From: Siphonodentalium dalli
Taxonomy: Eukaryota > Mollusca > Scaphopoda > Gadilida > Siphonodentaliidae
Direction: 5' to 3'
Length of the DNA: 64,000 bases
Assembly: GCA_032622095.1 (NCBI GenBank)
Contig: CP136063.1
Span: forward strand, 119,062,723 to 119,126,722
How positions within the stretch are numbered: the first letter of the stretch is position 1; each line of letters opens with the position of its first letter. A program made the position numbers and the translations under genes. Below the pieces are notes generated by a model, which did no database searches, was not told the DNA's origin, and saw only the letters and a list, made by a program, of their open reading frames with translations. Positions 57,833 through 64,000 of this stretch are shown in pieces.

Positions 57833-57867
57833 AACACACAGATCTTTCAAAATATATAATAGACTAG
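57114..57867 (+). mobile_element. Family X element nested in satellite A
   Basis: Starts 'aaggtgacccgacttcgtcc' and ends '...ctttcaaaatatataat' plus TAGACTAG, the same kind of ends as the copies at 5.2 and 5.7 kb. The octamer TAGACTAG stands on both sides (57106-57113 and 57860-57867), consistent with a target-site duplication inside one satellite monomer. It contains an (AC)n microsatellite at 57793-57828 and two copies of 'caaatttcaagtcgatagct'. No transposition gene is visible. Confidence 0.75.
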
Positions 57868-60800
57868 CATTTTCTGCAAAAATCCGTCACCCAAACATGA
57901 AAATGTGAACATAATGCTAGTTTTTCTGTAAAGATTTTCGAAGATTTTCGTTCGGCGGAATGGAGATTTTTCAAGAATGGAGGTGTCATCGTCCCGTCGA
58001 TAAAAACACTACTTTTACCATCAGAAAACAAGTTCAAACTTCTATTTTACTATTTAGTATATATTAGACTAGCATTTTCTGCAATAATCCGTCACCCAAA
58101 CATGAAAATGTGAACATAATGCTAGTTTTTCTGTTAAGATTTTCGAAGATTTTCGTTCGGCGGAATGCAGATTTTTCAAGAATGCGGATGTCATCGTCCC
58201 GTCGATAAAAACACTACTTTTATCAGCAGAAAACAAGTTCAAACTTCTATTTTACTATTTAGTATATATTAGACTAGCATTTTCTGCAAAAATCAGTCAC
58301 CCAAACATGAAAATGTGAACATAATGCTAGTTTTCTGTTAAGATTTTCGAAGATTTTCGTTCGGCGGAATGGAGATTTTTCAAGAATGCGGATGTCATCG
58401 TCCCGTCGATAAAAACACTACTTTTACCATCAGAAAACAAGTTCAAACTTCTATTTTACTATTTAGTATATATTAGACTAGCATTTTCTGCAAAAATCCG
58501 TCACCCAAACATGAAAATGTGAACATAATGCTAGTTTTTCTGTTAAGATTTTCGACGATTTTCGTTCGGCGGAATGCAGATTTTTCAAGAATGCGGATGT
58601 CATCGTCCCGTCGATAAAAACACTACTTTTACCACCAGAAAACAAGTTCAAACTTCTATTTTACTATTTAGTATATATTAGACTATCATTTTCTGCAAAA
58701 ATCCGTCACCCGAACATGAAAATGTGAACATAATGCTAGTTTTTCTGTTAAGATTTTCGAAGATTTTCGTTCGGCGGAATGCAGATTTTTCAAGAATGGA
58801 GGTGTCATCGTCACGTCGATAAAAACACTACTTTTACCATCAGAAAACAAGTTCAAACTTCTATTTTACTATTTAGTATATATTAGACTAGCATTTTCTG
58901 CAAAAATCCGTCACCCAAACATGAAAATGTGAACATAATGCTAGTTTTTCTGTTAAGATTTTCGACGATTTTCGTTCGGCGGAATGCAGATTTTTCAAGA
59001 ATGCGGATGTCATCGTCCCGTCGATAAAAACACTACTTTTACCATCAGAAAACAAGTTCAAACTTCTATTTTACTATTTAGTATATATTAGACTAGCATT
59101 TTCTGCAAAAATCCGTCACCCAAACATGAAAATGTGAACATAATGCTAGTTTTTCTGTTAAGATTTTCGTTCGGCGGAATGGAGATTTTTCAAGAATGCG
59201 GATGTCATCGTCCCGTCGATAAAAACACTACTTTTACCATCAGAAAACAAGTTCAAACTTCTATTTTACTATTTAGTATATATTAGACTATCATTTTCTG
59301 CAAAAATCCGTCACCCAAACATGAAAATGTGAACATAATGCTAGTTTTTCTGTTAAGATTTTCGACGATTTTCGTTCGGCGGAATGCAGATTTTTCAAGA
59401 ATGCGGATGTCATCATCCCGTCGATAAAAACACTACTTTCACCATCAGAAAACAAGTTCAAACTTCTATTTTAATATTTAGTATATATTAGACTAGCATT
59501 TTCTGCAAAAATCCGTCACCCAAACATGAAAATGTGAACATAATGCTAGTTTTTCTGTTAAGATTTTCGACGATTTTCGTTCGGCGGAATGCAGATTTTT
59601 CAAGAATGCGGATGTCATCGTCCCGTCGATAAAAACACTACTTTTACCATCAGAAAACAAGTTCAAACTTCTATTTTACTATTTAGTATATATTAGACTA
59701 GCATTTTCTGCAAAAATCCGTCACCCAAACATGAAAATGTGAACATAATGCTAGTTTTTCTGTTAAGATTTTCGTTCGGCGGAATGGAGATTTTTCAAGA
59801 ATGCGGATGTCATCGTCCCGTCGATAAAAACACTACTTTTACCATCAGAAAACAAGTTCAAACTTCTATTTTACTATTTAGTATATATTAGACTTTCATT
59901 TTCTGCAAAAATCCGTCACCCAAACATGAAAATGTGAACATAATGCTAGTTTTTCTGTTAAGATTTTCGACGATTTTCGTTCGGCGGAATGCAGATTTTT
60001 CAAGAATGCGGATGTCATCGTCCCGTCGATAAAAACACTACTTTTACCATCAGAAAACAAGTTCAAACTTCTATTTTACTATTTAGTATATATTAGCTAG
60101 CATTTTCTGCAAAAATCCGTCACCCAAACATGAAAATGTGAACATAATGCTAGTTTTTCTGTTAAGATTTTCGACGATTTTCGTTCGGCGGAATGCAGAT
60201 TTTTCAAGAATGCGGATGTCATCGTCCCGTCGATAAAAACACTACTTTTACCATCAGAAAAACAAGTTCAACCTTCTATTTTACTATTTAGTATATATTA
60301 GACTATCATTTTCTGCAATAATCCGTCACCCAAACATGAAAATGTGAACATAATGCTAGTTTTTCTGTTAAGATTTTCGAAGATTTTCGTTCGGCGGAAT
60401 GCAGATTTTTCAAGAATGGAGGTGTCATCGTCCCGTCGATAAAAACACTACTTTTACCATCAGAAAACAAGTTCAAACTTCTATTTTACTATTTAGTATA
60501 TATTAGACTAGCATTTTCTGCAATAATCCGTCACCCAAACATGAAAATGTGAACATAATGCTAGTTTTTCTGTTAAGATATTCGAAGATTTTCGTTCGGC
60601 GGAATGGAGATTTTTCAAGAATGCGGATGTCATCGTCCCGTCGATAAAAACACTACTTTTACCATCAGAAAACAAGTTCAAACTTCTATTTTACTATTTA
60701 GTATATATTAGACTAGCATTTTCTGCAAAAATCCGTCACCCAAACATGAAAATGTGAACATAATGCTAGTTTTCTGTTAAGATTTTCGAAGATTTTCGTT

Positions 60801-63800
60801 CGGCGGAATGCAGATTTTTCAAGAATGGAGGTGTCATCGTCCCTTCGATAAAAACACTACTTTTATCAGCAGAAAACAAGTTCAAACTTCTATTTTACTA
60901 TTTAGTATATATTAGACCAGCATTTTCTGCAAAAATCCGTCACCCAAACATGAAAATGTGAACATAATGCTAGTTTTTCTGTTAAGATTTTCGAAGATTT
61001 TCGTTCGGCGGAATGCACATTTTTCAAGAATGGAGATGTCATCGTCCCGTCGATAAAAACACTACTTTTTCCATCAGAAAACAAGTTCAAACTTCTATTT
61101 TACTATTTAGTATATATTAGACTAGCATTTTCTGCAAAAATCCGTCACCCAAACATGAAAATGTGAACATAATGCTAGTTTTTCTGTTAAGATTTTCGAC
61201 GATTTTCGTTCGGCGGAATGCAGATTTTTCAAGAATGCGGATGTCATCGTCCCGTCGATAAAAACACTACTTTTACCATCAGAAAACAAGTTCAAACTTC
61301 TATTTTTCTATTTAGTATATATTAGACTAGCATTTTCTGCAAAAATCCGTCACCCAAACATGAAAATGTGAACATAATGCTAGTTTTTCTGTTAAGATTT
61401 TCGACGATTTTCGTTCGGCGGAATGCAGATTTTTCAAGAATGCGGATGTCATCGTCCCGTCGATAAACCACTACTTTTACCATCAGAAAACAAGTTCAAA
61501 CTTCTATTTTACTATTTAGTATATATTAGACTAGCATTTTCTGCAAAAATCCGTCACCCAAACATGAAAATGTGAACATAATGCTAGTTTTCTGTTAAGA
61601 TTTTCGAAGATTTTCGTTCGGCGGAAAAGCAGATTTTTCAAGAATGGAGGTGTCATCGTCCCGTCGATAAAAACACTACTTTTATCAGCAGAAAACAAGT
61701 TCAAACTTCTATTTTACTATTTAGTATATATTAGACTAGCATTTTCTGCAAAAATCCGTCACCCAAACATGAAAATGTGAACATAATGCTAGTTTTTCTG
61801 TTAAGATTTTCGAAGATTTTCGTTCGGCGGAATGCACATTTTTCAAGAATGGAGATGTCATCGTCCCGTCGATAAAAACACTACTTTTACCATCAGAAAA
61901 CAAGTTCAAACTTCTATTTTACTATTTAGTATATATTAGACTAGCATTTTCTGCAAAAATCAGTCACCCAAACATGAAAATGTGAACATAATGCTAGTTT
62001 TTCTGTTAAGATTTTCGACGATTTTCGTTCGGCGGAATGCAGATTTTTCAAGAATGCGGATGTCATCGTCCCGTCGATAAAAACACTACTTTTACCATCA
62101 GAAAACAAGTTCAAACTTCTATTTTACTATTTAGTATATATTAGACTAGCATTTTCTGCAAAAATCCGTCACCCAAACATGAAAATGTGAACATAATGCT
62201 ACTTTTTCTGTTAAGATTTTCTAAGATTTTCGTTCGGCGGAATGCAGATTTTTCAAGAATGCGGATGTCATCGTCCCGTCGATAAAAACACTACTTTTAT
62301 CAGCAGAAAACAAGTTCAAACTTCTATTTTACTATTTAGTATATATTAGATTAGCATTTTCTGCAATAATCCGTCACCCAAACATGAAAATGTGAACATA
62401 ATGCTAGTTTTTCTGTTAAGATTTTCGAAGATTTTCGTTCGGCGGAATGGAGATTTTTCAAGAATGCGGATGTCATCGTCCCGTCGATAAAAACACTACT
62501 TTTACCATCAGAAAACAAGTTCAAACTTCTATTTTACTATTTAGTATATATTAGACTATCATTTTCTACAAAAATCCGTCACCCAAACATGAAAATGTGA
62601 ACATAATGCTAGTTTTTCTGTTAAGATTTTCGACGATTTTCGTTCGGCAGAATGCAGATTTTTCAAGAATGGAGGTGTCATCGTCCCGTCGATAAAAACA
62701 CTACTTTTACCATCAGAAAACAAGTTCAAACTTCTATTTTACTATTTAGTATATATTAGACTAGCATTTTCTGCAAAAATCCGTCACCCAAACATGAAAA
62801 TGTGAACATAATGCTAGTTTTTCTGTTAAGATTTTCGAAGATTTTCGTTCGGCGGAATGCACATTTTTCAAGAATGGAGGTGTCATCGTCCCGTCGATAA
62901 AAACACTACTTTTACCATCAGAAAACAAGTTCAAACTTCTATTTTACTATTTAGTATATATTAGACTAGCATTTTCTGCAAAAATCCGTCACCCAAACAT
63001 GAAAATGTGAACATAATGCTAGTTTTTCTGTTAAGATTTTCGAAGATTTTCGTTCGGCGGAATGCAGATTTTTCAAGAATGGAGGTGTCATCGTCCCGTC
63101 GATAAAAACACTACTTTTACCATCAGAAAACAAGTTCAAACTTCTATTTTACTATTTAGTATATATTAGATTAGCATTTTCTGCAATAATCCGTCACCCA
63201 AACATGAAAATGTGAACATAATGCTAGTTTTTCTGTTAAGATTTTCGAAGATTTTCGTTCGGCGGAATGGAGATTTTTCAAGAATGCGGATGTCATCGTC
63301 CCGTCGATAAAAACACTACTTTTACCATCAGAAAACAAGTTCAAACTTCTATTTTACTATTTAGTATATATTAGACTATCATTTTCTGCAAAAATCCGTC
63401 ACCCAAACATGAAAATGTGAACATAATGCTAGTTTTTCTGTTAAGATTTTCGACGATTTTCGTTCGGCAGAATGCAGATTTTTCAAGAATGGAGGTGTCA
63501 TCGTCCCGTCGATAAAAACACTACTTTTACCATCAGAAAACAAGTTCAAACTTCTATTTTACTATTTAGTATATATTAGACTAGCATTTTCTGCAAAAAT
63601 CCGTCACCCAAACATGAAAATGTGAACATAATGCTAGTTTTTCTGTTAAGATTTTCGAAGATTTTCGTTCGGCGGAATGCACATTTTTCAAGAATGGAGG
63701 TGTCATCGTCCCGTCGATAAAAACACTACTTTTACCATCAGAAAACAAGTTCAAACTTCTATTTTACTATTTAGTATATATTAGACTAGCATTTTCTGCA

Positions 63801-64000
63801 AAAATCCGTCACCCAAACATGAAAATGAGAACATAATGCTAGTTTTTCTGTTAAGATTTTCGACGATTTTCGTTCGGCGGAATGCAGATTTTTCAAGAAT
63901 GCGGATGTCATCGTCCCGTCGATAAAAACACTACTTTTACCATCAGAAAACAAGTTCAAACTTCTATTTTACTATTTAGTATATATTAGACTAGCATTTT
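57868..64000 (-). repeat. Satellite A array, minus orientation, runs off the window
   Basis: About 30 monomers of the 205-bp unit as reverse complement. Two units (near 59160 and 59780) lack one copy of the 10-bp CGAAAATCTT duplication. From about 62.3 kb a four-monomer block of about 821 bp is repeated: 'attagattagcatttt' at about 62345 and 63166, and 'ggcagaatgcag' at about 62645 and 63466. Variant pairs also seen in the plus array appear here in reversed order, as expected for an inverted copy. Confidence 0.95.

Noticed and set aside
57632-57908. ORFs with Cys-Val or Thr-His repeats
   Set aside because: They are translations of the (AC)n microsatellite.
41640-64000. CENP-B box in the satellites
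   Set aside because: Reading one monomer of each satellite I did not see a sequence close to the mammalian CENP-B box, so centromere identity rests only on organisation.

Overview
This is eukaryotic DNA from an AT-rich animal genome, most likely a marine lophotrochozoan and probably a mollusc. The evidence is a spliced nicotinic-type receptor gene with GT-AG introns, non-LTR retrotransposon debris, many foldback elements, and interspersed repeats beginning near a 'CCCGACTTCGTCCGGG' motif, a style I associate with lophotrochozoan genomes. The species cannot be fixed from sequence alone. No rRNA, tRNA or CRISPR array was recognised.

Layout. 1-10.6 kb: repeat-rich DNA with a dispersed repeat (here family Y), two head-to-tail family X elements, a 5'-truncated LINE on the minus strand (6.99-9.01 kb) and foldback elements. 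10.67-17.59 kb: four consecutive exons of a Cys-loop ligand-gated channel subunit whose splice phases all agree; its 5' exons were not found. 18.4-21.2 kb: a composite foldback element holding a 22-bp minisatellite of palindromic sites. 22.4-23.5 kb: two more foldback elements. 23.72-25.10 kb: an intronless minus-strand ORF of 460 codons with no recognisable family. 27.3-28.6 kb: a second decayed LINE. 33.0-33.7 kb: near-perfect hairpins. 33.88-38.33 kb: two LINE ORF1-type (coiled coil plus RNA-binding) reading frames, one intact and one frameshifted, neither followed by a reverse transcriptase. 38.4-39.6 kb: a tandem repeat.

41.6-64.0 kb is satellite DNA. A 205-bp satellite (A) runs on the plus strand at 41.64-47.10 kb and in reverse orientation from 57.05 kb to the window end. 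Between the two lies a 225-bp satellite (B, 47.77-54.19 kb) organised as a ten-monomer higher-order repeat of 2,249 bp, plus about 3 kb of degenerate repeats. The A arrays share linked variants in opposite orientation, and weaker inverted flanks also bracket B, so the block looks like a large imperfect palindrome. A family X element interrupts the minus-strand A array.

The genes do not form a pathway. The receptor gene is the only clear cellular gene with a known role, and the 460-codon ORF is a possible second. Most of the rest is mobile-element and satellite biology.
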